DNA from: Flavipsychrobacter sp.
GTDB lineage: Bacteria; Bacteroidota; Bacteroidia; Chitinophagales; Chitinophagaceae
Assembly (NCBI GenBank): GCA_024508935.1
Contig: JANINW010000011.1
Coordinates: 38,223-102,222 of the forward strand
DNA length: 64,000 bases
Reading direction: 5' to 3'
Positions 25,910-34,903 of this stretch are shown in pieces. The notes under the pieces were generated by a model, which had not been told where the DNA came from, searched no databases, and saw nothing but the letters and a program-made list of their open reading frames with translations. Position numbers and translations under genes: made by a program. The first letter of the stretch is position 1, and each line of letters opens with the position of its first letter.

Positions 25910-26992
25910 ATGAAAAACACTATACTTCTATTTATCGCTTGCCTGGTAAGTACAATAGGCCATGCCCAGGTAACAATAACAGCATCAGACATGCCGGTAG
26001 CGGGAGATACATTAAGATATAGCATAGACCTTAGCAGCACTACAACAATAAGTACAACGGCTACTGGTGCCAATACTACCTGGAATTTTAGTACACTGGT
26101 AGCTGATACCCAACAAATAGATACTTATCGTACTGCTTTACAGATAAACCCTATCTATGCGGCCACCATATCGCCTACGGCATACGGATACAAGGTGGCA
26201 GACAGTTTGCCGACTATGGGTTTGCCCCTGCCAGTGTCTGTAAATAGCATCTATAATTTTTTCAGTAAGAAAAACGGTCCTTCAAGATTTGTAGTAGAAG
26301 GCTTTGCAGCAAACATCAGCGGCTTACCTACTGCAGCCAATTATTCTGATGAAGATGAACTGTATAAATTCCCCCTGGCATTTGGTAATAGCGACAGTAC
26401 TACGTTCAAGCTTACATTTTCACTGCCCACAATTGGTTCTGTAAAACAGCAGGGATACAGGAAAAACCTGGTAGACGGCTGGGGTACAATAGTAACGCCT
26501 TATACAAGCGCACCGGTAAACTGTATAAGGATCCGCAGCGAGGTGCATGAGATAGACAGCGTATCATTCGGGCCACTGAATGTAGGATTGCCCCGTACCA
26601 CGGTAGAATATAAATGGCTGGCTAACGGGGAGCATTATCCGCTATTGTGGATAACAACAAGCTTGGTGGGCAGTACTGAAACAGTGACATCTATAAGGTA
26701 CCGGGATATGAAAAGGCAGGTAAGTCCGCCGCCTAATTTCTTAGCAAATATTAATGGCGGTGATTATCTTTTGAAAGCATATCCCAACCCCGCTAATAAC
26801 GGTATCATTAAACTTGTGTTACCGGCAAAATGGGAGAAATTTACGGTAGAGGTATTTGATTTGCAAGGCAGGCGGGTAGCATTATTCAATAATGAGCATG
26901 AAATAAGCCTGCAGGCGGTTCCTCATGGAACATACCTGCTAAGGGTTATTAGTGGTAATAACACAGGTTACGTCACTAATGTAATACGATAA
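25910..26992 (+). CDS. T9SS type A sorting-domain secreted protein
   Basis: This is a 360-residue protein. The signal peptide M-K-N-T-I-L-L-F-I-A ends at G-H-A-Q (about 20). The body has Thr/Ser-rich beta patterns with no recognised domain. The last 75 residues are a type A C-terminal sorting domain (Y-P-N-P-A-N-N-G, L-Q-G-R-R-V-A, P-H-G-T-Y-L-L-R-V). It is therefore probably delivered to the surface by the type IX system. The start was moved to the ATG before the signal peptide. It ends 1 nt before the end of the convergent DUF5723 gene, with no terminator between. Confidence 0.8.
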   Translation: MKNTILLFIACLVSTIGHAQVTITASDMPVAGDTLRYSIDLSSTTTISTTATGANTTWNFSTLVADTQQIDTYRTALQINPIYAATISPTAYGYKVADSLPTMGLPLPVSVNSIYNFFSKKNGPSRFVVEGFAANISGLPTAANYSDEDELYKFPLAFGNSDSTTFKLTFSLPTIGSVKQQGYRKNLVDGWGTIVTPYTSAPVNCIRIRSEVHEIDSVSFGPLNVGLPRTTVEYKWLANGEHYPLLWITTSLVGSTETVTSIRYRDMKRQVSPPPNFLANINGGDYLLKAYPNPANNGIIKLVLPAKWEKFTVEVFDLQGRRVALFNNEHEISLQAVPHGTYLLRVISGNNTGYVTNVIR

Positions 26993-26993
26993 G

Positions 26994-28397
26994 TTAGTAG
27001 AAAGTACGATCTTTCTTAAACTTGAATGTAAGCCCCGCAAAAGCATCGAGGTTGCGGATATGCTTAGCTAATACCAACGACGATATTGCTGAAGTAGACC
27101 CTATATAGAAAGGCCCCAGGTGCACTATAGCGCCTATTGCCATGGTTTGGTATCCTACATAAGTAAACGGCATACTTACTTTTACATATTTACCTCCATA
27201 GGTTGGGGTAATGTTGAAATAGCTAACATAACCGGGATTATATACCTTACCATTATTGCCTTTCAGGTTCAGCAATATGTTTACCGCCATGCTGAAATTA
27301 GGTACTACGTTGTAGTCGAGGTTAGCTCTCAAGGCCGTTGGTAAACCCATACGGAAAGATCGTACCTGTTCGCCCTTTGATAATATACTGTCTTTAGACA
27401 AGCGTATAAAATAATCTCCTATGGTTTCGTTATCACCGCGTCCCAGCACATTATTGGCCTTGGCATTAAGCTGGGCAGTATATTTTGCACTGCCGGTATC
27501 TGCAATGTATTTCACACTGCCTATATCTGTAATAGATACTGCAATACTATACTGGTATGGCGTTTCTTCGTTGGGGTTGCCGGTAGGGTGGTATTCGTAC
27601 TGGAAACCAAGGTCTAAGCCTAAACCACCACGACCGCCACGGTCCAGCCAGGAAGAAAGCTGGTTACCGATATTGCCTTTCAGATAAGGGTCTGCATTGT
27701 ACGTATACAATGCCGTGATATCTCCCGTAATTGTGCCAAGTGTATCTTTATTTTTCCGTTGATAAGCCAGGTGATCGGTATATAAACTAGCGGCGTTGAA
27801 GCCCAGCAAATATTTCAGGGTAACACCCGCACGCATGATGCGGAATTCATCGTTCATTAATACCTGTCCGTAGGTAATGCCAATTTCACCAAATGTTTGC
27901 GTAGAAAAACCTGCGTGATTGAATTCCAGTTGCGGATAAGTCATTTTATCGTTCCTGGGGGTGTCGCTGATAAGCTGAAGTTCGGAACTGGCTATATTAC
28001 CGCCGCGTACTATCTCCCGCATGCGGGTATAAATACCTATATGGTGTTCTTTTTTGTAGGTGAATGATAAGGCAGGGCCTAGTATGTCAGCATTGGCCCA
28101 CATGTGCTTTACCTTACGTGTCCAGTTACGTTCGTAGTCTACATTTTCTTTCGCATGATCAGAACCGGCCCCTAATAAATAGCTTTTATCAAAGCGAAAG
28201 GCATTGGTGCCAGCTAAAGCACTGAATGAGAATACGTGGAATTCTGTGCCGTTTTCAGAGGTATTGACCCATGCCGGGTTGTAAGGCATTTGCTGAATAG
28301 TTGGATAATTGGTCGCATTGAGCCCTATAAATTGCTGGGCAGCGGCTATGTTGCTTAACAGCACAATCAGGGCAAAACTGAAATACTTCTTTAGCAT
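26994..28397 (-). CDS. DUF5723 family protein, probable outer-membrane barrel
   Basis: This is a 467-residue protein. The signal peptide M-L-K-K-Y-F-S-F-A-L ends at A-A-A-Q. The N-terminal motif has Y-P-T-I-Q-Q-M-P-Y-N-P-A-W-V-N, seen at the start of Bacteroidota PorP/SprF-like and DUF5723 barrels. Later strands alternate aromatic and polar residues, with A-F-A-G-L-T-F-K-F near the C-terminus. The family is associated with surface assembly and gliding-type systems in Bacteroidota, but no specific role can be assigned. It lies convergent to a T9SS substrate; no functional link is shown. Confidence 0.75.
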   Translation of the reverse strand: MLKKYFSFALIVLLSNIAAAQQFIGLNATNYPTIQQMPYNPAWVNTSENGTEFHVFSFSALAGTNAFRFDKSYLLGAGSDHAKENVDYERNWTRKVKHMWANADILGPALSFTYKKEHHIGIYTRMREIVRGGNIASSELQLISDTPRNDKMTYPQLEFNHAGFSTQTFGEIGITYGQVLMNDEFRIMRAGVTLKYLLGFNAASLYTDHLAYQRKNKDTLGTITGDITALYTYNADPYLKGNIGNQLSSWLDRGGRGGLGLDLGFQYEYHPTGNPNEETPYQYSIAVSITDIGSVKYIADTGSAKYTAQLNAKANNVLGRGDNETIGDYFIRLSKDSILSKGEQVRSFRMGLPTALRANLDYNVVPNFSMAVNILLNLKGNNGKVYNPGYVSYFNITPTYGGKYVKVSMPFTYVGYQTMAIGAIVHLGPFYIGSTSAISSLVLAKHIRNLDAFAGLTFKFKKDRTFY

Positions 28398-28539
28398 TGA
28401 TTCGTCGTGAGAAAACTAAAAGCGTAAACGGCAAAAAATACGGTGCGGCAAATTACAATATTTTATTAATGGATAACGTACAGATACATAAGCTTATTGT
28501 AATTTTTACATGACAATAAGCTGATTTTGAATAGTATAA

Positions 28540-28573
28540 AAAATAAAAGCTCCCACGTGGGGAGCTTTTATTT
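28540..28573 (-). terminator. terminator of the rplKAJL operon
   Basis: AAAATAAAAGCTCCC (28540-28554) pairs perfectly with GGGAGCTTTTATTTT (28559-28573) around ACGT. It lies 18 nt after the rplL stop and marks the end of the operon, with no rpoB following. Confidence 0.88.
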
Positions 28574-28590
28574 TAATATCAGAAACCTAA

Positions 28591-28965
28591 TTAAGCGATC
28601 TCAACTTCAGCACCAGCTTCAGTCAGTTTAGCTTTCAGGTCTTCAGCTTCAGCTTTGCTAACGCCTTCTTTTACGTTTTTAGGAGCACCGTCAACCAGTT
28701 CTTTTGCTTCTTTCAAGCCAAGACCAGTCAGTTCTTTAACGATCTTCACAACGTTCAGTTTAGAAGCGCCTGCGTTTTTCAGTACTACATTGAATGCTGT
28801 TTTTTCTTCAGCAGCAGCTGCGCCACCACCGTCGCCAGCGCTCATTACTACTGCAGCAGCAGCTGGTTCAATACCATAATCTGCTTTTAATACGTCAGCC
28901 AGTTCCTGTACTTCTTTTACAGTCAGGTTTACCAGTGATTCTGCTAATGCTTTAACGTCTGCCAT
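28591..28965 (-). CDS. rplL: 50S ribosomal protein L7/L12
   Basis: This 124-residue ribosomal stalk protein recruits translation factors. The N-terminal dimerisation domain (about 1-35) is followed by the flexible Ala/Gly hinge (near 40-55). The C-terminal factor-binding domain with [13 protein letters not shown] is near 84-96. Length and layout are normal. It is the last gene of rplKAJL, ending at the terminator 28540-28573; a 95-nt gap separates it from rplJ. Confidence 0.97.
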   Translation of the reverse strand: MADVKALAESLVNLTVKEVQELADVLKADYGIEPAAAAVVMSAGDGGGAAAAEEKTAFNVVLKNAGASKLNVVKIVKELTGLGLKEAKELVDGAPKNVKEGVSKAEAEDLKAKLTEAGAEVEIA

Positions 28966-29060
28966 TTTTATAACTTTTAAATGTTTTTAAAATTGTTGTT
29001 TTTTATAATAAAGCTTGGAAGCCAAAATTGTGTGCCGTTATTGTATGCACGGCGGGCATA

Positions 29061-29660
29061 TTATTCAGCAGCTGGTGCTTCCGGTGCTGATGCTTCAGGA
29101 GCATCTGTAGCCGGTGCCTCATTTGCCGGTGCTTCAGCAGCAGGTGTTTCAGTTGCAGCAGCCTCTCCGCCTTTTTCTGCATTATGCAGCAATGCTGCGA
29201 TAACACGTTTTGCAGGAGATTGCAGTAAACCGATAACCTCTCCGATAAGCTCGTTCTTGGTTTTGATATTGGTAAGCGCTTTCAGTTGGTTGTCGCCTAC
29301 AAATACATCACCGTTAATGAAAGCAGCTTTCAGGAATGGCTTATCACCATTGCTGGCCTTACGGAAAGAGCTAATGATCAGCGCTGGTTCTTTAGGGCTT
29401 TCGCTGAACATCAATGCAGTTACATTGTGCAGCGCATCATAAATACCGCTGTATTTTTCAGCATCCAGGCTTTCCAGTGCTTTTCTTACCAGGGTGTTTT
29501 TTGCTACCGTCATTTCTACTTGCTTATCAAAGCAGTGGCGGCGCAGGTTGTTCACTTGTGCTACCGTTAATGATTCGGTATCAGTGATATAAAAGTTGTT
29601 ATACTGAGAGAATTTCTCTTTCAGCATTTCTATTGCTTCTGTTTTTTGAGCAGGTGTCAT
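29061..29660 (-). CDS. rplJ: 50S ribosomal protein L10 with low-complexity C-terminal tail
   Basis: This 199-residue protein anchors the L7/L12 dimers to 23S rRNA. Residues 1-165 follow the normal L10 fold (M-T-P-A-Q-K-T-E-A-I near the start; A-K-N-T-L-V-R-K-A near 55). The tail from about residue 168 is made almost only of Ala, Glu, Pro and Thr in A-P-A/E-A-P units, and is absent from the E. coli protein of 165 residues. The tail lies where L12 dimers bind, so it may affect spacing of the stalk. It is third in the operon. Confidence 0.96.
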   Translation of the reverse strand: MTPAQKTEAIEMLKEKFSQYNNFYITDTESLTVAQVNNLRRHCFDKQVEMTVAKNTLVRKALESLDAEKYSGIYDALHNVTALMFSESPKEPALIISSFRKASNGDKPFLKAAFINGDVFVGDNQLKALTNIKTKNELIGEVIGLLQSPAKRVIAALLHNAEKGGEAAATETPAAEAPANEAPATDAPEASAPEAPAAE

Positions 29661-29708
29661 TGCTAATTTTTTTAAGGATTAAGAAACCTTGTTTCCTTCA
29701 CTAATTCG

Positions 29709-30401
29709 TTACGCTACAGTTTTTGTATCAATACTCAAACCCGGGCTCATGGTAGATGCCATGCTGATGCCTTTCAGGTAGATACCTTTTGCAGTAGATG
29801 GCTTCATACGTACCAGGGTGTTTATCAGCTCCTGGGCGTTTTCTGCCAGCTTGTTAGGCTCAAATGATACGCGGCCTACTGATGCGTGTATGATACCTGC
29901 TTTATCTATTTTGAAAGCTATTTTACCACCTTTTACATCGGTAACAGCAGCAGCTACATCGTTAGTAACTGTACCGGTTTTAGGGTTCGGCATCAGGTTA
30001 CGTGGACCCAGTACTTTACCCAGTTTACCAATTTTAGGCATTACTGAAGGTGTAGCTACTATTACGTCTACATCGGTCCAGCCACCTTCTATTTTTTGTA
30101 CAAATTCATCGAGGCCTACAAAATCAGCACCGGCTGCTTTTGCTTCAGCTTCTTTATCAGGTGTACAAAGTACCAGTACGCGTTTTGTTTTACCGGTGCC
30201 GTGTGGCAGGGTTACTGTACCGCGTATAGCCTGGTCTGCCTTCTTAGGGTCTACACCCAGGCGTATGTGCACGTCCACAGAGCTATCGAATTTAGTGCAG
30301 TTGATAGATTTAACTATCGTTGCTGCTTCGCTCAGTGAATATTGCTTGTTTTTATCAACTTTAGCCTCTGCGGCTTTTCTTTTTTTAGTGATTGTTGCCA
30401 T
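29709..30401 (-). CDS. rplA: 50S ribosomal protein L1
   Basis: This 230-residue rRNA-binding protein of the L1 stalk controls E-site tRNA release. The signature is [20 protein letters not shown] (near 112-131), followed by [12 protein letters not shown]. In well-studied bacteria L1 also represses this operon by binding the mRNA leader of rplK. It lies 34 nt after rplK. Normal length. Confidence 0.97.
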   Translation of the reverse strand: MATITKKRKAAEAKVDKNKQYSLSEAATIVKSINCTKFDSSVDVHIRLGVDPKKADQAIRGTVTLPHGTGKTKRVLVLCTPDKEAEAKAAGADFVGLDEFVQKIEGGWTDVDVIVATPSVMPKIGKLGKVLGPRNLMPNPKTGTVTNDVAAAVTDVKGGKIAFKIDKAGIIHASVGRVSFEPNKLAENAQELINTLVRMKPSTAKGIYLKGISMASTMSPGLSIDTKTVA

Positions 30402-30435
30402 TGCTGCAATGTTTTAAATAAGGTAAACCAATGGA

Positions 30436-30879
30436 TTAATTAGCCCATGGAGCTGCGCCATCAACGTTGAGGCCCATGCTGCGGGCAGTACCGGCAACCA
30501 TTTTCATGGCGCTTTCCAGCGTAAAGCAGTTCAGGTCAGCCATTTTGTCTTTAGCTATTTCTTCTACCTGAGCCCATGTTACCTTACCAACCTTTTGGCG
30601 GTTAGATTCTTTAGAACCCTTTTGAATCTTTGCAGCTTCCATCAGCTGTACAGCAGCAGGAGGCGTTTTGATTACGAAGTCGAAAGACTTATCAGCGTAA
30701 ACTGTAAGGAGTACAGGCAGTACTTTGCCCATTTTGTCTTGTGTGCGAGCATTGAATTGCTTGCAAAATTCCATGATGTTGACACCTTTAGAACCCAGTG
30801 CAGGACCAATTGGAGGTGCCGGATTGGCTTGGCCGCCTTTACATTGCAGCTTTACATAGCCAGTGATTTCCTTAGCCAT
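30436..30879 (-). CDS. rplK: 50S ribosomal protein L11
   Basis: This 147-residue protein of the GTPase-associated centre has N-terminal motif [14 protein letters not shown] (near 20-33) and C-terminal motif [14 protein letters not shown] (near 124-137). It is the first gene of the operon here; secE, nusG and tRNA-Trp, which usually precede it, are absent from the 150 bp upstream. The leader of about 95 nt contains a CCTGGG/CCCGGG hairpin (about 30911-30929, minus strand), a possible autoregulatory site for L1 (inference). Confidence 0.97.
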   Translation of the reverse strand: MAKEITGYVKLQCKGGQANPAPPIGPALGSKGVNIMEFCKQFNARTQDKMGKVLPVLLTVYADKSFDFVIKTPPAAVQLMEAAKIQKGSKESNRQKVGKVTWAQVEEIAKDKMADLNCFTLESAMKMVAGTARSMGLNVDGAAPWAN

Positions 30880-30979
30880 TTAATTCTTCTTTTTTGGTTT
30901 TAACGAATTACCCGGGTTATGCCCAGGCCTATTCTCCCAATGCAACCTTATAATAAGAGCAATCTGAGAAATTGGAGTG

Positions 30980-30987
30980 CAAAGGTA
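30980..30987 (-). promoter_or_regulatory. -7 box TACCTTTG, rplK promoter
   Basis: This is a perfect TAnnTTTG on the minus strand. It is about 100 nt before the rplK start and gives a transcript with a leader long enough to hold the hairpin at about 30911-30929. Confidence 0.65.
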
Positions 30988-31025
30988 AGGGAAAAGGATT
31001 TATAACAGAAAAAAATTTTTGAGTA

Positions 31026-31730
31026 TTGGAATTACTCGCCTATTTATATTTTTTATCTCACTTCGATTCCGATTGGAACAATTGTATCAGGCAAAAAGCA
31101 TCCTATTACCGCTTTAAGCCTCAGAAAATAGGCGATAAGTATTATACCAAAGATTATTATATGTCGGGCATACCACAGATGACGGGCTTCTATCTTGATT
31201 CGGAAGCAGTAGCTTTAAAGTATGGGCATTTTGTTTATTATGACAGCCTTGGCAGAAAACAGGAGGAGCTAGACCTCTTAAACGATGTTATAAACGGACA
31301 GAAAAAAGAATACGTAAAAGGGGTGCTGGTGTCTGAAGAGAATTATAAAGACGAGATATTAAACGGACATGCTATTTATTATGACCCCTTAACAGGTAAA
31401 ACCGTATCAAAGGGTGTATATAAAGATGATGCTAAAATTGGCCAGTGGCAATATTATTATAATGGAAAGCTGGTGGGCATTGAAAATTATATAAATGGAG
31501 AATTGGATGGGGATATTATCCGGTATGATACGCTGGGCCGGAAAGTATACACATCAAAGTATAAGCAGGGTAAGCTGGATGGAAATACCATACATTATTA
31601 TCCCGGCAGCAAGCAAATATGGATAAATAGTTATTTCAAAAACGACAGCCTGGATGGGGAAGTGCGTGTTTATTTTCCGTCGGGAAAGAAAAGAAGAGAA
31701 GAGATGAAAAACATGAGATGGGGGTATTGA
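31026..31730 (+). CDS. YwqK/MORN-like repeat protein, 5' part of a frameshifted gene
   Basis: The frame encodes about 234 residues of MORN-like/YwqK repeats (Y-Y-D-S-L-G-R-K, G-H-A-I-Y-Y-D-P-L-T-G-K, G-Q-W-Q-Y-Y-Y-N-G-K, G-D-I-I-R-Y-D-T-L-G-R-K). These typically form an extended beta-sheet. The frame opens directly after a TGA at 31020 and has no ATG; TTG at 31026 is the only start, followed by a signal-like stretch L-L-A-Y-L-Y-F-L-S. It runs into a stop just after a G5 run at 31720-31724. The missing C-terminal TonB-like domain continues in the -1 frame. It is probably a decaying or wrongly sequenced gene. Confidence 0.6.
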   Translation: MELLAYLYFLSHFDSDWNNCIRQKASYYRFKPQKIGDKYYTKDYYMSGIPQMTGFYLDSEAVALKYGHFVYYDSLGRKQEELDLLNDVINGQKKEYVKGVLVSEENYKDEILNGHAIYYDPLTGKTVSKGVYKDDAKIGQWQYYYNGKLVGIENYINGELDGDIIRYDTLGRKVYTSKYKQGKLDGNTIHYYPGSKQIWINSYFKNDSLDGEVRVYFPSGKKRREEMKNMRWGY

Positions 31731-32071
31731 AATCGGGTGCATGTTATGAAGAAAGCGGTAAAGAGATCGAATATTATCCAATGTATATGCCGGCCGCCTT
31801 TGGAGAAGACATCATGACCTATATCGGCAACAACCTGGAATATCCTAAAGAAGCAAAAGAGAATCATATAGAAGGAAAAGTACTGGTTCGTTTCAGCGTC
31901 ACTGAATCAGGCGTTGTTTCAAATGTAAAAGTTGTATCGGGAATCGGGCATGGCTGTGATGAAGAAGCAATACGTATTATATCAGGTATGCATCCATGGC
32001 GTCCTGCCGTAGTTGACGGGATGCCAATAACTTCACGACAAACTATCCCCATCGTTTTTTGGATACATTGA
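31718..32071 (+). CDS. TonB C-terminal-like domain, 3' part of the frameshifted YwqK gene
   Basis: This is a 117-residue frame overlapping the preceding one by 13 nt. After G-A-C-Y-E-E-S-G-K-E-I-E-Y-Y-P it has the TonB C-terminal domain (Y-P-K-E-A-K-E-N-H-I-E-G-K-V-L-V-R-F-S-V and V-V-S-G-I-G-H-G-C-D-E-E-A-I-R). In many Bacteroidota proteins this domain follows YwqK repeats in one chain. Restoring a single G in the G5 run fuses the two frames without a gap. The domain may be read alone from its ATG, but no promoter is visible. Confidence 0.6.
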   Translation: MGVLKSGACYEESGKEIEYYPMYMPAAFGEDIMTYIGNNLEYPKEAKENHIEGKVLVRFSVTESGVVSNVKVVSGIGHGCDEEAIRIISGMHPWRPAVVDGMPITSRQTIPIVFWIH

Positions 32072-32188
32072 CCGGCTATCTTCATTTCATTAGCCATTTT
32101 CTTAAAAAACTCGTTCAATGACAGCACTACGTATATCTTTTTATACGACGGCATCATTTTTGCTATTTGGTGTGTCAAACAAGCTATT

Positions 32189-32398
32189 ATGAAGGTTGCA
32201 GGAATTGTATTGGCTATTATTGGAATAATAATGATGGTATTTACGGGTTTCAATTTCAAGACCAAAGAGAAAGTGGTAGACTTGGGCCCTGTTGAAATAA
32301 ACAAGGAAAAAGACCATTCAGTAGGCTGGCCTATGTATGTGGGTGGTATAATACTGGTAGCAGGTATAGGCCTGGCTATAGCAGGGCGTAATAAATAG
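32189..32398 (+). CDS. small two-helix membrane protein
   Basis: This 69-residue protein has two hydrophobic segments at about 3-20 and 47-65, separated by a charged loop (K-T-K-E-K-V-V-D, N-K-E-K-D). It matches a group of short Bacteroidota membrane proteins of unknown function (A-G-I-V-L-A-I-I-G-I-I near the start, A-G-I-G-L-A-I-A-G-R near the end). It is convergent with surE. Confidence 0.72.
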   Translation: MKVAGIVLAIIGIIMMVFTGFNFKTKEKVVDLGPVEINKEKDHSVGWPMYVGGIILVAGIGLAIAGRNK

Positions 32399-32404
32399 GC
32401 CTGT

Positions 32405-33190
32405 TTATACCTCCAGGTCTTTCCAGTCTGCTTCCAGTTTTTGTTTCATGTCCATATCAGTAAAGTCAAACTTTACCGGTACTACCGATGCATAACCATC
32501 TGCCAGGGCCTGGGCATCGGTATCATCACCCTTGTCCAGGTTCATAAACTTTCCGGTCATCCAGTAATAATCTTTTCCGCGCGGGTCTATGCGATGGTCA
32601 AATTCTTCCTGCCATTTAGCATAAGCCTGGCGGCACATTTTCAAACCCTTAAATTCTGCTTTGGGTAATTTAGGTATGTTCACATTCAGCAGGGTATGTT
32701 TCGGCATTGCCTGTTGCAGCATTCTTTTAGTTATAGCTCGCGCTACCTCACCTGCCACTGAAAAATCTGCATCGTAACCGAAGTCGAGCAAAGAAAAACC
32801 AACAGAAGGTATTCCTTCTATAGCCGCCTCCATGGCGGCACTCATGGTGCCGCTGTATATAATATTAATAGAATAATTGGCCCCGTGGTTAATGCCGCTC
32901 AGGCATATATCCGGCTTGCGATGCAGTATCTTATCTCTTGCCAGTTTTACACAGTCTACCGGTGTGCCGCTACATTCCCATGATGCTATACCTTCAAATA
33001 TCTCCGTTTTATGAAGACGCAACGGTTCGCCAATAGTTATAGCATGGCCCATACCGGATTGGGGGCTATCTGGTGCCACCACTATTACTTGTCCCAGGTC
33101 TTTTACAGCGTTCACCAATGCCCTGATGCCGGGTGCCGTTATGCCATCATCGTTAGTTATCAATATTACCGGCCGCTCGTCATGTATCAT
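32405..33190 (-). CDS. surE: 5'/3'-nucleotidase SurE
   Basis: This 261-residue metal-dependent nucleoside-monophosphate phosphatase has the N-terminal motif L-I-T-N-D-D-G-I-T-A-P-G at about 10-21 (Asp pair binds the metal). Downstream are S-G-T-P-V-D-C-V near 95 and S-G-I-N-H-G-A-N-Y near 118-126. Length is normal for SurE. It ends a minus-strand run SDR, ABC ATPase, permease, surE with very short spacers, so these may be co-transcribed; surE starts 9 nt after the permease stop. Confidence 0.93.
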   Translation of the reverse strand: MIHDERPVILITNDDGITAPGIRALVNAVKDLGQVIVVAPDSPQSGMGHAITIGEPLRLHKTEIFEGIASWECSGTPVDCVKLARDKILHRKPDICLSGINHGANYSINIIYSGTMSAAMEAAIEGIPSVGFSLLDFGYDADFSVAGEVARAITKRMLQQAMPKHTLLNVNIPKLPKAEFKGLKMCRQAYAKWQEEFDHRIDPRGKDYYWMTGKFMNLDKGDDTDAQALADGYASVVPVKFDFTDMDMKQKLEADWKDLEV

Positions 33191-33199
33191 AATTCAAAA

Positions 33200-33997
33200 T
33201 TACCAATCGCTCTTCAGTAATTTACTCCGGCCCACAAAATAGTATATGGCTATCCATACAAAGGAAGCAATCACGTAGGGCAGTGGAGATGGAGCAGCCT
33301 CTATTTTAGCAAGAGCTTTCACTATGTCCAGTATAGGGAAAGGTAATAGTTCGTCGCTGCACTGCAGCGGGAGAAAATCACCTGCGTGAAAATCCAGTTT
33401 CCAGTTTATAAGGAATTTCAGGAATGATTCTATGATCATGCTGTACAGGAAAAAGATACCTATGGTTATACCGCTGCGCTTAAAGAAAATAGACAGCAGT
33501 AAACTGAAAGCATAGTAGTTCAATGACAGTACAAAAACGTAAAACAACTTTATGATATGACCGGGGAAATCGCTGATTGAGCCATTCACGGCGCCAAATA
33601 CAAAACCTACCAGGAAGACATAAGCAGTAGTAAGCAGGCTCAGTACAAAAACTATATACCATTTGGCATGGTAGAATTGTAAGCGGCTCCATCCGTCTAT
33701 CACGTTTTGCCGGTTGGTACGGAACTGGTATTCATTAGTGGTAATAATAATGACCAATATAGACAGGAACACAACAAATATGCTGGACCAGAACCCCATG
33801 TTTTCCCATACATAAGAGAAGGAATAAGCCTGGCTAAATAAATTGATGCCGCCTTTACCACCGCCGCCTAATTGTACGATGCCATTGCTGATGCCGTAAT
33901 TCCATAAGGGTAGCAACAGTGCAAAGAAGCCGGTTAATATCCAGAAGGTGCGGTAGCTTTTAAGTTTCAGCCATTCTATAGAGAGCAGTTCTTTCAT
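33200..33997 (-). CDS. ABC transporter permease
   Basis: This 265-residue protein has six hydrophobic segments and the N-terminal pattern M-K-E-L-L-S-I-E-W-L-K-L-K-S-Y-R-T-F-W of ABC-2-type permeases. Between segments 1 and 2 is a Gly-rich extracytoplasmic loop with G-G-G-G-K-G-G. It follows the ATPase by 5 nt and would form an ATP-driven exporter with it. The substrate is not evident; in Bacteroidota similar pairs occur in gliding/lipid-related clusters. Confidence 0.85.
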   Translation of the reverse strand: MKELLSIEWLKLKSYRTFWILTGFFALLLPLWNYGISNGIVQLGGGGKGGINLFSQAYSFSYVWENMGFWSSIFVVFLSILVIIITTNEYQFRTNRQNVIDGWSRLQFYHAKWYIVFVLSLLTTAYVFLVGFVFGAVNGSISDFPGHIIKLFYVFVLSLNYYAFSLLLSIFFKRSGITIGIFFLYSMIIESFLKFLINWKLDFHAGDFLPLQCSDELLPFPILDIVKALAKIEAAPSPLPYVIASFVWIAIYYFVGRSKLLKSDW

Positions 33998-34002
33998 AAG
34001 TA

Positions 34003-34890
34003 TTAGTTCGTAAGTTCCATGAATTTGGTTTCGAGGCTTTTCTTCTTCAGCAGCAGATGCGATAATGTAATGCCCTTGTTGGCACAGTAGGCATTTATAT
34101 CCCTGGTTGAAATGCCGTTTTCTGTGCTTAGAATAAAGATGCCGTTAGCAGCTTTTATGCCGGCAACGCCGGGCATAGCCTGCAACAGGTTTTGTAAAGC
34201 AGGCATATCATCTGCTTTTACTTCTACCTGGTCTTCGCTGCGCAACACTTCATCAACCGGGCCGCTTAATAGCAGGTCGCCACGTTTTAGTATAGCCACG
34301 TGGGTACATACCTTTTCCACTTCATCCAGCAGGTGGCTGGCCATAATAATGGTAATGCCTTGCTCATTCAGCTGTCTTATCAGGTCGCGTATCTCCGCTA
34401 TACCCGCCGGATCCAGGCCGTTTGTAGGCTCATCAAATACCAGCACTTTCGGGTTGCCTAATAATGCGGCGCCTATTGCCAGCCGTTGTTTCATGCCTAA
34501 GGAATAGGTCTGAAACCTACTGTCTTTTCTTTCCAGCAGCCCTACTATGCCTAATACCCGTTCTATATCATCCAGGCCGCGTTTTTTTATGCGGGCAGCT
34601 ATTTGGAGGTTCTCTATGGCAGAGAGATAATGGTAGAAGTTGGGTGTTTCGAGTAATGAACCTATCTGGCTCCGTGCTGCATCCGGCTGCATGCCATCCA
34701 GCCATTCATAGGTGCCGGCGTCAGCTTTCAGTACATCAAGTATGGTGCCCAGCAGGGTAGTTTTGCCACTGCCGTTGGGCCCTAATATGCCAAATACGCA
34801 ACCGGGGGGAACTGTAAAAGATACTTGCTTTAATGCTTGTACAGGGCCATATGATTTAGATATGCCGTGTATGCTAAGAATGTTTTGCAA
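34003..34890 (-). CDS. ABC transporter ATP-binding protein
   Basis: This 295-residue ATPase has Walker A G-P-N-G-S-G-K-T-T near residue 38-46. The signature is an atypical Y-S-L-G-M-K-Q-R near 125, Walker B is V-L-V-F-D-E-P-T-N-G-L-D-P near 150, and the switch His is in A-S-H-L-L-D-E. A C-terminal extension of about 80 residues resembles the regulatory tail of ABC-2 exporters of the CcmA/GldA type. The start was placed at a TTG (M-Q-N-I-L-S-I-H-G) 14 nt after the SDR stop, because an upstream extension lacks similarity and would overlap the SDR gene by 80 nt. Permease follows. Confidence 0.86.
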   Translation of the reverse strand: MQNILSIHGISKSYGPVQALKQVSFTVPPGCVFGILGPNGSGKTTLLGTILDVLKADAGTYEWLDGMQPDAARSQIGSLLETPNFYHYLSAIENLQIAARIKKRGLDDIERVLGIVGLLERKDSRFQTYSLGMKQRLAIGAALLGNPKVLVFDEPTNGLDPAGIAEIRDLIRQLNEQGITIIMASHLLDEVEKVCTHVAILKRGDLLLSGPVDEVLRSEDQVEVKADDMPALQNLLQAMPGVAGIKAANGIFILSTENGISTRDINAYCANKGITLSHLLLKKKSLETKFMELTN

Positions 34891-34903
34891 TGGGGTGTGT
34901 TTA

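Noticed and set aside
29818..30417. 199-residue plus-strand frame across rplA
   Set aside because: It is antisense to a strongly conserved ribosomal gene, lacks similarity, and arises from the codon bias of rplA.
31701..31725. Programmed -1 frameshift at G-AAA-AAC before the YwqK stop
   Set aside because: The heptamer lacks the first A of the usual slippery pattern; the G5 run is a better site, and a simple one-base loss is more likely.
32072..32188. Possible small gene between TonB-C frame and the small membrane protein
   Set aside because: No convincing start, composition or similarity in the 117-nt gap.
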